DNA of 64,000 nucleotides. It comes from Argentina anserina. Lineage: Eukaryota; Streptophyta; Magnoliopsida; Rosales; Rosaceae. The translations under genes were made by a program, and so were the position numbers. The notes under the pieces were generated by a model that was not told where the DNA came from, did no database searches, and saw only the letters and a list, made by a program, of their open reading frames with translations. Shown here in pieces: positions 10,048 through 20,479 of the stretch (positions within the stretch are counted from its first letter, which is position 1; each line of letters starts with the position of its first letter). Location of the stretch: NCBI RefSeq assembly GCF_933775445.1, contig NC_065872.1:13454001-13518000 (forward strand), read 5' to 3'.

Positions 10048-10987
10048 GAATTTTGTTAACTAGGGTTTCCATAACAGGAAACCCTTTCACTCCCGCCGCT
10101 CTCCCCCTCGAACTCTCTCTCTCTCGACATTCTCTCTCCCCGAGCTCTCTCTCCCCCTCATTTCAACGCCGGCGATCTCGTCGACCAGGCCACCGTGGGT
10201 CACACTGCCTAGCCTAGGATTACCGCACGGCTCTCCTCTCCAAACCCCGAGCACGACATCGCCTCCCTTGCCACCGTGAGGCCTACACGACGTCACCAAG
10301 ACCCTGCAACTCGTCGCCGCTCGGCTCCGGCAACGCAAGGACTAGGAGGAGGGTAGCTTGACGTCGATTCTCGCCCTTCACGCCCCTTCAATCGGATTTG
10401 GGGCCAAATCTCACGATTCAAATCCTTCCCGAGGAATCGAAGCACCGCCGACAAATCCGAGCTTTCCAACGTCAATCGGAGGTTATAGTAATTGATGGTT
10501 TGTAGTAATTGATGGTTGATTGTGATTGTTAGACAGTTTTGGGATCGAATTGAGGAGTTTGGAGGTGTGGGAGGAGGAGGAGTTGCCGCCGCCTAGAGGC
10601 GGCGCGTGGGAGTGAATAGGGTGGCGTAGGGGGGATCTGAAGTTGTAGGAAGGAAGAGGAGAAGGAGGAGAAGGGATTGGACGCGGCGGTGGCGTGATAC
10701 GCGCCGTGGTTAGCCTCGGCGTGTGGGCCCCACGCGCGGCCCGCCGGAGGTGGCGCGTGTGCCACACGCACCGCCACGTGCGGCGGTGGGAACAGTTTTG
10801 ACAGAGGGGTATTTTGGTAATTTACTGTGTACGGTAAATGTAAATGTAATTTTTTATTTACTACGGTAAATGTGATTAAATTTTACCTTCGGTAAATGTA
10901 ATTATAAATTACTTTCAGTAAATGTAAAAAGTAATTTGTAAAAGGGTAATTTAGTAAATTTTATTTACTGAGTTTGTAGTTACATTT

Positions 10988-11166
10988 AAATCGTACGTAT
11001 ACGTACAGAAATACGTATTAATATTTATACGTACAGAAATACGTATTAATATTTATACGTACAGAAATACGTATTATTATTTATACGTACAGAAATACGT
11101 ATTTAATATTTATACGTACAGAAATACGTATATAGTACTTATACGTACAGAAATACGTATTAATTG
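10988..11166. repeat. 30-bp tandem repeats in the LTR
   Basis: About six copies of a 29-32 bp unit built on 'tatacgtacagaaatacgta' plus an AT-rich spacer. The homologous solo LTR (49545-49640) has only about three diverged copies, so the array has expanded or contracted between family members. Confidence 0.85.
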
Positions 11167-12724
11167 AGTATTGCACAGTAACCGTGAATAGTGAACAGTG
11201 AACAGTAACTTCGTATAAACCAAAATTGCTGAACAGTAACCGTTTATTACTGTTTTGGCATTTAAAGGTTTAACGAAACGATTCTAAACTCCTTTCTTAT
11301 CTTTTCAAGGTGATCTATTAGCGAGGGAAGGAAATTATCTTCGGAAATTGTGGGATTCACGCTCAAGTCAATAAGGTGAGTAAAATCTCACTGAATTTAC
11401 GAATCTACCCTCGTGGTGATTCAACATTTTGCAAGTGTGTTTATCAAATGAATTATAACATGTATATAATTTAGTGGACTACATATATATAGTATAATGG
11501 TAATAGGTACATAATATATATATAGTTCATTAAATTACGTACTGTTATTAATGCATTAAAAATAGTCATTTCAGTGACGGAAAATTGAGCATGAGTATGT
11601 GAGAATATTGTACGTATTTCTTCAGGTGTTTATGAAACATGACATGTATAGGATATAGTGGACTATGTATATATTGTATAAATGGTAATAAATACGAATA
11701 TATATAGTTTGCTATATAATATACTGTTATGATTTTTATTGTGGTGATATCGTGAAAGTTTTAAAGCGTACAATATGATGAGTGATTATTGTACATGATT
11801 TTATCACGGAGAATGTAATAAAATTGTGATTTGTCTTCGGACGTGATGTGTGGTACGATATGATGTGTGATTATTGTACGTGTTTTTAACATTGTGATTG
11901 TTAAAATGTGAATTGTCTTCGGACCTGATTTTTGGTACAATATGATGTGAGATTATTGTACGTGTTTGGCAAGTCGAAACCTAGCCTTTGGCCGGGCGAA
12001 AGTTACGATACAGTTAGAGCTCTAGTCTGTCTGCCTTAGTACTGCATGCGAGGTAACGGGTGGTTATATGCTCATGGGTACTCGGTGTATTTTGGATGTT
12101 GGGTAGCGGGTGGCTATCCAATATCAACGGTGTATTACGAGAGGGGTAACAGATGTGTACCAGCGTTCTTGGTACCCGTATTATAAATGCATTGGGTAAC
12201 CAGAAGGGTTACCTAATTTCCTCATGAACGTTTTATTTCATATTTCTTTGGGTCAACCAGATGGGCTGACGAGTGACTCATGAGGGCATTTATATTTGTT
12301 GTTTTGTGATCTTTCGTATATTTTGATATGCGAATTATATTTTGATTTTACTCATACGAGCTGTAAAGCTTACCGGGTTTGTGTTTACAATCCCGGTGCA
12401 CCAATTCGATGGTGTAGTGGATGACTCCGCAGGTGTAGATTAGCGGGAATTGACGGACCGCTCAGAGGACTTGAAGTGATTTACCTCCAGCTTGTGTGAG
12501 GATTTTGTGAGACTATTTTGTAAGAGATTGTGAGGATTATTACATTCCAACTTACGTAATGTAAATTATAAATTTGGGTTGTAATAATTGGTTTTCTGAG
12601 TTGTATTGATAACTCAGTGATGATCCGCTGTGCACTTAAATGATTTCGATTTTATTGAGATTATTTTGTGTTTAACGACTTTAGAATTTTGAGTTTTTAA
12701 GCTCGAAATTTTGGGGTCGTTACA

Positions 12725-12739
12725 GTTGGTATCAGAGCC
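12725..12739 (+). other. Primer-binding site (tRNA-Met type) of the plus-strand gypsy
   Basis: GTTGGTATCAGAGCC directly follows the LTR terminus. The following leader (12740-13008) is homologous to the inverted leader at 5410-5680, including 'gcgatg…cgactgcag' and 'cacatgctcctcggtattga', tying the two elements to one family. Confidence 0.88.
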
Positions 12740-13008
12740 TAAGTGCGTATTTGGCGATTATCTATACCATCCGGGAGCGATGATCCGACTGCAGGCGGGC
12801 TCCCATCACATGCTCCTCGGTATTGATATGTCGTCGGGTACGCGAGAGTGTTAGGAGCCATACCTTATGGTTTGGTCATGTAGAGAGTATTGTGACGATA
12901 CTCCGATGATTCACCTTCTTCTGAAATTTCATGATTGATATTGGTTGGATCTATTTTGTCGAATTCGAGACTTCACATGTATGACTGAGTGTTAATTGTT
13001 GAATGGTG

Positions 13009-13335
13009 ATGAATTTGGAAAATGGTCGTGGACAGGGTCGAAGACGGACGAGAGGTCGAGGCCGAGTTAGGGCTGCAGGCCGAGTCCGCAAGTGGAGAAC
13101 CTTTATGAGGAGGCTGCTCCACTGGAAAGACAAGTTGATCTTGTTGCTATCGTTAGAAACGATAGTCGTGTGTTGAGGTTGATCAAGGACATGAGTGAGC
13201 TGCTAGAGCTGTCATTTCATGACGCATGGATCATGTGGTAGCGGACCATTGGATCGAGATTATTGGGACTTACTTGGTAATGATTGAGTACTCTGAGTTA
13301 GAGAAGACGATGATAGCCACATTCATTTATTGATA
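13009..13335 (+). pseudogene. gag N-terminal remnant of the long-LTR gypsy
   Basis: ATG at 13009 opens MNLENGRGQGRRRTRGRGRV, matching the Arg/Gly-rich start of the gag at 5409. The next block, in other frames, gives 'ENLYEEAAP', 'RVLRLIKDMSEL' and 'MDHVVADHWIEI', the capsid N-terminus. After about 13330 no gag, pol or zinc-knuckle motif can be seen, so the coding region is cut off early. Confidence 0.75.
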
Positions 13336-14300
13336 GTTGGCAGTGGAGGGGTTAGGATTGATTCCTACGCCTATGGGAACTCTTTAAGTGTCATTTCACT
13401 TTTGGAGTGTTCCTCGAAATTGGAGACAATGAAAGGCTTATCCTCTTGTGATTGGAAGTAGAGAGTTCTCTGCTTATTTGATAGTGATTCCGGACCACAC
13501 TGTGATGTGATCTGAGGAATCGATTGGTTGAGGCCGCAGTACTCGGTGATGATGTGATCTGAGGAATCGATTGGTTGAGGCCGCAGTACGCAGTGATTGA
13601 TTGTTTTGACATGGTGGGTTCTTTCGTAGACCCAGGAAACCAGAGTGTCGTATCTCTGACTCGAGTCGGATAATGCCATGAGAGCTTGAGTCATAGCATA
13701 TGTTGAGTATGTTGATCTGAAGTAACTATCACAGATCGTCGTGATGTCTGAGTAAAGTGAGACGTTCCGGAGACACTGTGTTATAGCACCTATAATGAAG
13801 ACGCCGTATGGATGGGACAAATGAATTCCAAGACTAAATGACTGGTGCAATCAGTTTAGAGAGGCTACAATACTCTCTGAGTTTGACAAGCGATCCAGAT
13901 ACTGGAATGCTAACAGGTTTGAGTATATAGTTTCCTATCAGGGCAGAGAACTGTCAAGGAGTCTTGATAGAGAGCGTTGACCCTACGTTGAGGAATGTCC
14001 AGTGTTTAAATGTTGAGGACTAGATTTTTGTTATGCAACTAATCTAAGTTGAAGCCTAACAAGATTGAGATTATGGTCACGTAAAAGATGTGTAGACCAT
14101 AGGTTGGAGGTGGTTAACGAAAATTTTTGTGACTAGCATCTCTAAGGATATTGGTAACAGAGTGGTAGGGCGTATGATACGTCCATAAGTGGTAATACAG
14201 GAAATGGGATTCACATTTTGTTGACGTGACATTCTTGTTTTGGTTCGGCTATAGATAAATGATGTTACGCATTGTTCTTGGGTGAGCAAGAAATATAAGG
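13336..14300 (+). mobile_element. Non-coding internal region after the gag remnant
   Basis: No pol domain in any frame. It contains a tandem duplication of about 49 bp (13503 and 13552, 'gatgtgatctgaggaatcga'). The element thus has a very long LTR, a gag stub and non-coding internal DNA, like a large retrotransposon derivative (LARD). The right limit is not defined: no 3' LTR or PPT was seen, so 14300 is approximate. Confidence 0.4.
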
Positions 14301-15619
14301 TGATGGAGAAATCTCAAGGTGGCGATATGATTTAATTATTTGCTAGATGAGCATTTAAATGTGAACACTGATCTTCCAGGATTTAATTATTGTGGTGTTG
14401 GGGATTGGAACTTCACAATGCCACAAGTCCAAATGAGACGCAATGGCGGTGAAGTAACTCTATTGAAGGTAAACAAAATGTTGCCCAGTTTTCTATTTCC
14501 AACTGCATAGGAAACCAAGGTTAGTCTCCTACTAATTTCTATACTAGTTGATGCTTGATCTATAATTTTTATCTTCTATTGTGATCCTTTTTGATATAGG
14601 ACTATTAGCATAGAGTTTGTGATATTCCTCTTGTCATGTGCATATATGATTTGAGATTGATTTTGTCATAAATTATGATGCAGTTGCTAGTCTTAACTCT
14701 AAAAATGCCATTTGAAGTGTCATGCTCTGAAACCAGATAAAGTTATTCCCCTCTTATCAGGATTTATCCAAGGGATGGTTCACAAAATAATTAATCAACT
14801 TTTGATCTATTTGCTTGAAGCAGGAACCAAAACAAACAAATTGCTTGTTCTTCGTGCTGGATAGGTCTCCTTTTTTTTTGGTGGCCAAAATCCTTCACTG
14901 TTTATATTTCCAAAATTGAAACTTGCCCCAGTTTTGCAGTCTCCGATTGCTGCCCAGGTTAGCCTCCTGCGTACTAATTTGCATAAGTTTGTTTCTTTAT
15001 ATATTTTACCTGATTGTCTAGTTTGATGTTTTCCCGATCAGTATTCTTCTCATCGTGTCTGATACATACAATTCATGATAATTTTAGTAGTTGCAAGTCT
15101 AATTAAATCAGAAAATAAGTGAAACGCACTGAGCAACTTCAAGTATAGTTAAATTAGCTAAATTTCGAATTGTTGGATCCAATTAGCTAAAATTTAGACA
15201 CCATGAGTTTGTTTGGTTTAGATCATTTACAGTATAGTTAGCTATTGGGATGATTAAAATTAAACAGAGAAATTGTTCAAACTTTGTGGGATATAGTATC
15301 CTATGAAAAAGAAAAATCAAAGTGAAGGCAGGCTAGAAACCTAGCATATTCGGGGTATCCCCAATTGTCTGTGTAAGCACATAAAACAGAGAAATAACCA
15401 ATCTTAAATCGCAAGGAAATAATTATTGGAAAGATGTATATAATATCAATCCCATACATTTGTTACATATAAGGGAACCATTTTGTGAAATCTCAACACC
15501 CATAGCCTAGTGTACAAGTGAACATAGTCATGCCTTGTAAAAGATACTGATGCCTATTTTCAGAACTTCTAATTGCTTGACCTTCACTCCCAATTTTTTT
15601 CTATATTCAGGTCATTTGT
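14301..15619. other. Unassigned AT-rich stretch with a repeated motif
   Basis: No convincing gene. At 14400-14500 a short plus-strand frame reads 'GDWNFTMPQVQMRRNGGE', which I do not recognise. A diverged repeat is visible: 'ttgcccagttttctatttcc … ggttagtctcctactaattt' (14480-14545) resembles 'ttgccccagttttgcagtctcc … ggttagcctcctgcgtactaattt' (14922-14982). This could be two decayed exon/intron junctions or an old tandem duplication. Confidence 0.3.
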
Positions 15620-16739
15620 TGTCATGCCCCAAATTTTGAATAATAAAATTCAAATTACAAAAACGCGACGACTCGAATCAAATTCAAATGATTACATTAC
15701 AACTTGTACAAAACTTGATCTACAAGGTAACTGCAACAATTACAAACAACTAGTTACATGAAAAATTCTTAAATTACAACGTCCTACCCTTGTTGCTATA
15801 TCCCCAAACTTTCTCACCGCAAACATGAACATCAACCTGCACAAATAACCTTACACCGTATATTGATGCACTGGATTGTAAACAACAAACCCGGTAAGCT
15901 TTTAAAGCTCGTATGAGCAAACTTAAAATAGTGACTGAAGAACACTTGCACAAAATGCATGAATAAGATTTGTGATTCCTGTAGAAAAACATAGTTCAAG
16001 AACTCACGTAGATACACATTAAAATGAAATAGACAAGTGAAACCAACAACTCAATCCGAAATCATGAAACCAAGAAACAATCACATGTTTATTTCTTTAC
16101 AATGCAACATCCCTTTCTCAAAAGGGTTGACAAACCACATCTTGGAAGTTATCACTCAACAACCAACAAAAATAACACAAATAAATTCTCTTTTAAAAAC
16201 ATGCACTCATGAGATCCAGATAACCCCATTAGATTACTCCTCATGTCATACAAGGGCCTACAGACTAGAGTTCTAACTAATTGTAACCAATCACCCGGCC
16301 AAAGACTTGGTTCCCGATTTAATTGCCATATCACCAGGTCCGTTGACTAGAAAACATTTTACGCCACTCATATGTTAAACAACACCTATAATATAATCAA
16401 TTCATGATAATATTGTACCAAAATCCAAGTGACTCCACAACAACACGATATAACATCATACCAATAAATCAATTTATCGGAATATACATTTCTTCCCTTC
16501 CGATCCCTTCCTCCATATTAACATATAAACACATTCAATGATATAAAATATAATATAACAAAACATACATGTATATTATTATTACCATTTAATATCTATA
16601 TATAAATTGACTATATCATATCAATATCTACATGCATAAACCATTTTTATTCTCAACCAATAACCCTAGTTCATCCTCCCCAAAACCTTTTAAAAATCAT
16701 TTTATTTTAAAATATCATTTTACTTATCCATGAACCGTA

Positions 16740-17231
16740 TTGTAGTGAATCGGTCAACAAGTTAGTCAGAGAAACAGAACAAGCACAGCAAACTAAGAGA
16801 AACAACCACAAAGAAAAAAACACAAGAACACAGATTTAAGGTGGTTCAACAAATAACTTTGCCTACATCCACCGGACAGAAACACACTTCCACTATATTA
16901 ATAATGGGTACACAAGAAAGACTAAGAAAACAAAGACTGTTCTCTTCCTATCTTTCTCCTCTCTGCCCTCTCTCACCCTCTAACCGAGAATGGAACACAC
17001 TATGCTCTTTGTCTCTGTGATGCCTAAACCTAGAGCATAACCCCTCCTTATATAGCCATAAGGACAAACATGTTTCCTCACCAAATAGGAATCCTATTCG
17101 TAATAGTGGTAGGCTGTAAAGCCTCCTTCTTCTACAAGTAAACCATCATCAATAAGGATTCCCTATCCTTACCGGAACACCATACTCTAAGAAACCATCT
17201 TAGGAAAAACACATGGGCTGGAAACCCAACA
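16740..17231 (-). repeat. Copia 3' LTR (492 bp)
   Basis: Matches 18242-18712 nearly base for base, from TTGTAGTGAATCGG to GAAACCCAACA. It carries an extra 21 bp near 17092-17112 (after 'ccaaatagga') that the other LTR lacks. On the minus strand it opens TGTTGGGTTTCC. A reversed TATA-like 'tatatagcc' lies near 17051. Confidence 0.95.
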
Positions 17232-17247
17232 ATCTCCCCCTCCAGAC
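17232..17247 (-). other. Copia polypurine tract
   Basis: Minus strand GTCTGGAGGGGGAGAT directly precedes the LTR start TGTTGGG. This is a standard second-strand primer site for copia elements. Confidence 0.9.
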
Positions 17248-17312
17248 CATGAGGGAGGTACACCGGCGCGACTCCATCACCGAGAGTCCGCCCAAGTTGA
17301 CTTGATGCAGAA

Positions 17313-17714
17313 CTATGTGGTTGGAGCATGCAGCTCCCCCTGATCAAACAACTCATCACCATGTCCCTGTTGGTGGAACAACTCTTGACCATCTTCACCC
17401 TGGTCAGAATACTCATTGGAAAAGGACATTTGGGACCACTTTTCCAGAACGCCTTTATTCCTTATATGGCCGTCACCATGACGCCGTATGTCCGAAGAAG
17501 TATCACCCATTGCACTCAAGTCATCTTTATACACCAAGCTATGTGTCTTGTACAAGGAACGACAAAACTCTCCACTAGCAACGTCCAACGATCGATTCGT
17601 CAGCTTCCACTTCCCATCACCAATAAACTGGTGGAAACCTTGCCTGTCAAGAGCACTTGCAGACAATATGTTGACACGTAGATCCGGAACGTGCCTCACA
17701 TCCTTTAATGTCAT
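17313..17714 (-). pseudogene. Copia GAG-pre-integrase remnant
   Basis: Opens 'MTLKDVRHVPDLRVNILSAS' and 'ALDRQGFHQFIGDGKWKLT', typical of the segment between copia protease and integrase. After about 75 residues the reading no longer matches the family. No integrase HHCC or DDE motif follows before the PPT. Confidence 0.85.
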
Positions 17715-17747
17715 ATGGTAACCCAGATTAGTCTCGATGCAAATATC

Positions 17748-18188
17748 TCATATTCCCGAAATCTTAGAGTAGCTTGTATTGCCCATCTTTAACATCCCAA
17801 AGCCATCTGACTTGTATGTAGAAAAGAGCTCCAAGTTGGAACTAACATGACAACTTGCACCCGTATCCACGAACCAATCATGACCATTGTCACCCATATA
17901 TAAACATTCTTGTAAAGTAAGAAGCTCATCCGAAACACAAGCAGAATAACCATTATCTTCATCTTGGTACTTGCTTTGCTTTTTGTTTTGTTTCCACTTT
18001 CGACACATCCGCTTCATGTGGCCCTTCTCTTGCCACCTTTCATCATCCATATTGGTTGGCCTTGCAGCCGCACCCTCTATGGGCTCATACATATCCTTAC
18101 AATACAGGATATCCTCCATTCTTGGCTGCCACGTCACCCAATTCTTGTGGGTGAGTTTGATCATTGTGCCTTTCACATCATCATCCAT
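17748..18188 (-). pseudogene. Copia gag-protease remnant
   Basis: ATG at 18188, 40 bp after the PBS. The N-terminus (KLTHKNWVTWQPRMEDILYC) is a copia gag start. After about 45 residues it jumps to a fragment of the zinc-knuckle region (GHMKRMCRKWKQ), so roughly 200 gag codons are deleted in frame. The protease active site follows in 'DWFVDTGASCHVSS' with DTGAS intact. The frame runs open to 17748. Confidence 0.88.
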
Positions 18189-18227
18189 TCTGACAACACC
18201 GATTCAGCCGAACCCAACCTTCAACAA

Positions 18228-18241
18228 GGCTCTGATACCAC
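18228..18241 (-). other. Copia primer-binding site
   Basis: Minus strand GTGGTATCAGAGCC directly follows the 5' LTR end. It is complementary to initiator tRNA-Met, as is usual for copia elements. Confidence 0.9.
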
Positions 18242-18712
18242 TTGTAGTGAATCGGTCAACAAGTTAGTCAGAGAAACAGAACAAGCACAGCAAACCAAGA
18301 GAAACAACCACAAAGAAAAGAACACAAGAACACAGATTTAAGGTGGTTCAACAAATAACTTTGCCTACATCCACCGGACAGAAACACACTTCCACTATAT
18401 TAATAATGGGTACACAAGAAAGACTAAGAAAACAAAGACTGTTCTCTTCCTATCTTTCTCCTCTCTGCCCTCTCTCACCCTCTAACCGAGAATGGAACAC
18501 ACTATGCTCTTTGTCTCTGTGATGCCTAAACCTAGAGCATAACCCCTCCTTATATAGCCATAAGGACAAACATGTTTCCTCACCAAATAGGAGGCTGTAA
18601 AGCCTCCTCCTTCTACAAGTAAACCATCATCAATAAGGATTCCATATCCTTACCGGAACACCATACTCTAAGAAACCATCTTAGGAAAAACACATGGGCT
18701 GGAAACCCAACA
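18242..18712 (-). repeat. Copia 5' LTR (471 bp)
   Basis: Partner of 16740-17231. It is shorter by 21 bp at the 'ccaaatagga|ggctgtaaag' junction. Together with the flanking CCGTA duplication it defines the element ends. Confidence 0.95.
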
Positions 18713-19954
18713 CCGTAGACGATCAAGATCACGTAATTTAAAACCAAAACATATTTCTAGAACTATTTTTACATGTTAATGACGCATGGACTACGTTAAC
18801 AACTCAAATTAAAACTTGTGACAAATGAGGTTTACTCACCTTAAATCCCGTTACGTCTTCTCTCATCAATTAGAGCACTAATCGCCCAAAACCACTCATA
18901 TGACAAAACATCACATACCGAACATTACAATGTTGTAACTCATTATCACTTGAGATACACAATCACAACAAATAATGTCCTACTCCCCTCACCTACTCAC
19001 TCGAAATTTAGCCACTCAAGGCACAACTTCATTAGAGACTACTTAAGGTCTCCAAGTTACCCTCAAAATAAGCCAAAGCAACAAGTCTATACAATTAAAG
19101 ACCAAACAAATCCGTGAACTCTAATATAAGCAAAATATAACCGAATTCTATAATTCACATGTCAACATACTCTTACCAACGAGTGCTTAACTATGGAGCA
19201 GCCAACAACTCCAACAAGATCGAATGGGCCACGAGCCACTGCAAGAGTTGCTCGTGGGCCCCACGCAACACCAAAATTCAACTTCCAAAACTCCACAATT
19301 TCACAATCTCCTGCATGAATTTCCAACCCTTAAATTACTAAAGATATGCAACTTGTATACTTGTCCCTTGAGTTAACTCAGCAAAGAACTACGCAGAGTG
19401 CTGCATAATGCTCTAAGGATCGGCAACTTTGGCAATTGCTACTCCAAGTCGAATTGATCACGAAATGTCTATGGATCGGCAAAAGATGAACCCATCTAGA
19501 ACAAGCAATAAGTCTGAGCTCCACCGAAGTTAGAACCTAGGAATTTACAAGAGCTTCACTGCCTTTACATTGTTTCAATTTGCAGTCATGGGTGAGAAGG
19601 TCGGACTAGAGTGAGGAGGCGTCGCCATCTAGCCGAAGTCATCACCTAGAACCCGTCGGAATCGGTGAAAATCGGTTCTGAATGTGAAATTTCCAGCTTG
19701 AAATGGATCAAGCCACTACCACAGATAAAGTTGCAAGAAGGAGAGACACCGTTATGGATCGGTTGCGCTGCTAAGGATCGCCGGATTCGAAACCAGGTTA
19801 CAGCCGGGTCGACTTTCGGCCTTCGATTCGTGCAAACCCGCGCAGAACCGCATGAACCACCACTACAGGGAGGCGCACAAGGAGGAGGTGATGAGATCTG
19901 GGCTAGCCCAGTCGCTTGAAACCGCCAGAGTTTGTGGTGGTTGTCTAGATTTTC

Positions 19955-20470
19955 AATACCTATTCTCAACCACTCTTTGAATCTTGTCAAGACCCCTGAT
20001 TTCAGTGGTTACCCAGATCTCGAATACTTGGTTCTTGACAATTGTATACAACCGTAGATTGACTCATCCGTTGGATCCCTCGAAAGACTTTGAAGAAGGC
20101 AACACAAGGAAATAGTTTGAATATGAATGATGTATTGAACTTCTAGTTTTTACAACTGAATCATATGTGCAGCTACAATGGAAACAACTATATATAGACT
20201 AGCAAAGCAAACATCACTAAGAAAAGAAACTGCACTAAGTAAGCACTATCTAAGAAAAGACAGCACTAAGAAAAGAAACTCCTGCACTAAGTAAGCACTA
20301 AGAAAAGATAGCACTAACAATAACACTAACAATAGCACTAAGTAGGCAGCACTAACAATAGACTTATTGAAATACGTTTTAAGGTTTACAAAAACCTTAG
20401 GATTCTTCCGAGCAGTGTATCTGGCTTTAAAAACCTTGAAGGTGAATGGATGTTGAAGTTGAAATTGAAG
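19955..20470 (+). pseudogene. TNL relic B (LRR fragment)
   Basis: 19960-20090 encodes 'SLNLVKTPDFSGYPDLEYLV' and 'SSVGSLERL', matching the main LRR exon of TNL C at 47975-48110 but with an extra stop near 20055. After a 270-bp insert the match resumes at 20366 ('KNLRILPSSVSGFKNLEG') and is lost at about 20450. TIR, NB-ARC and C-JID are all absent. This LRR portion is the piece deleted from relic A. Confidence 0.88.
20091..20360 (-). mobile_element. Solo-LTR-like insert (270 bp) with 5-bp TSD
   Basis: The duplication GACTT flanks it at 20086-20090 and 20361-20365, inside the TNL B LRR exon. Comparison with TNL C ('aaaagactaattgaaata') shows the interrupted site. The insert starts TG and is rich in 'gcactaagaaaagaaac' direct repeats. 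It has no coding capacity. Size and TSD fit a solo copia LTR or a TRIM; no second copy is present in the window. Confidence 0.7.
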
Positions 20471-20479
20471 GGGAAGGAT

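Larger units (their letters stand above)
9721..12724 (+). repeat. Long gypsy LTR (3.0 kb), 5' LTR
   Basis: Starts TGTAATAACCCTAAATTTC and ends TTTTGGGGTCGTTACA, directly followed by a tRNA-Met PBS, so it is a 5' LTR. It aligns end to end with the 2950-bp LTR at 48272. Contents in order: promoter and TATA (10039), a CT-rich leader, a G/C-rich block coding nothing convincing (10280-10780), 'gtaaatgtaa' repeats (10810-10960), a 30-bp tandem array (10990-11165), a splice-donor-like AAGGTGAGT (11373) and imperfect 200-bp repeats (11440-11960). Three-kilobase LTRs are unusually long for a plant gypsy element. The downstream partner LTR was not found. Confidence 0.85.
16740..18712 (-). mobile_element. 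Non-autonomous Ty1/copia element with TSD
   Basis: Complete structure: two LTRs, PBS, PPT and a 1010-bp internal region. The 5-bp target duplication CCGTA sits at 16735-16739 and 18713-18717. The interior keeps only a deleted gag, the protease active site and part of the GAG-pre-integrase domain. Integrase, RT and RNase H are gone, so mobilisation would need an autonomous partner. The LTRs are very alike apart from a 21-bp indel, which points to a fairly recent insertion. It lies inside the minus-strand gypsy LTR, giving a nesting order. Confidence 0.92.
15620..19955 (-). repeat. Minus-strand long gypsy LTR, interrupted by a copia element
   Basis: Left edge TGTCATGCCCC at 15620 is a reversed LTR 3' end (…GGGGCATGACA). 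Inverted homology to the long LTR at 9721 includes the 'cccggtaagctttt…gctcgtatgag' block (15890-15920 against 12355-12385), the 'cccggccaaagacttgg' block (16293) and the splice-like 'ctcacctt' (18836). No PBS follows the left edge, so it is a solo or truncated LTR. The right edge is not sharp: homology to a TNL starts at about 19955. Excluding the nested copia element (1973 bp plus one 5-bp TSD copy) its length is about 2.36 kb. Confidence 0.65.

Noticed and set aside
10483..10777. Pro/Arg-rich minus ORFs in the GC-rich part of the long LTR (also 48585-49334)
   Set aside because: The two LTR copies do not conserve a frame, and composition bias explains the open reading.
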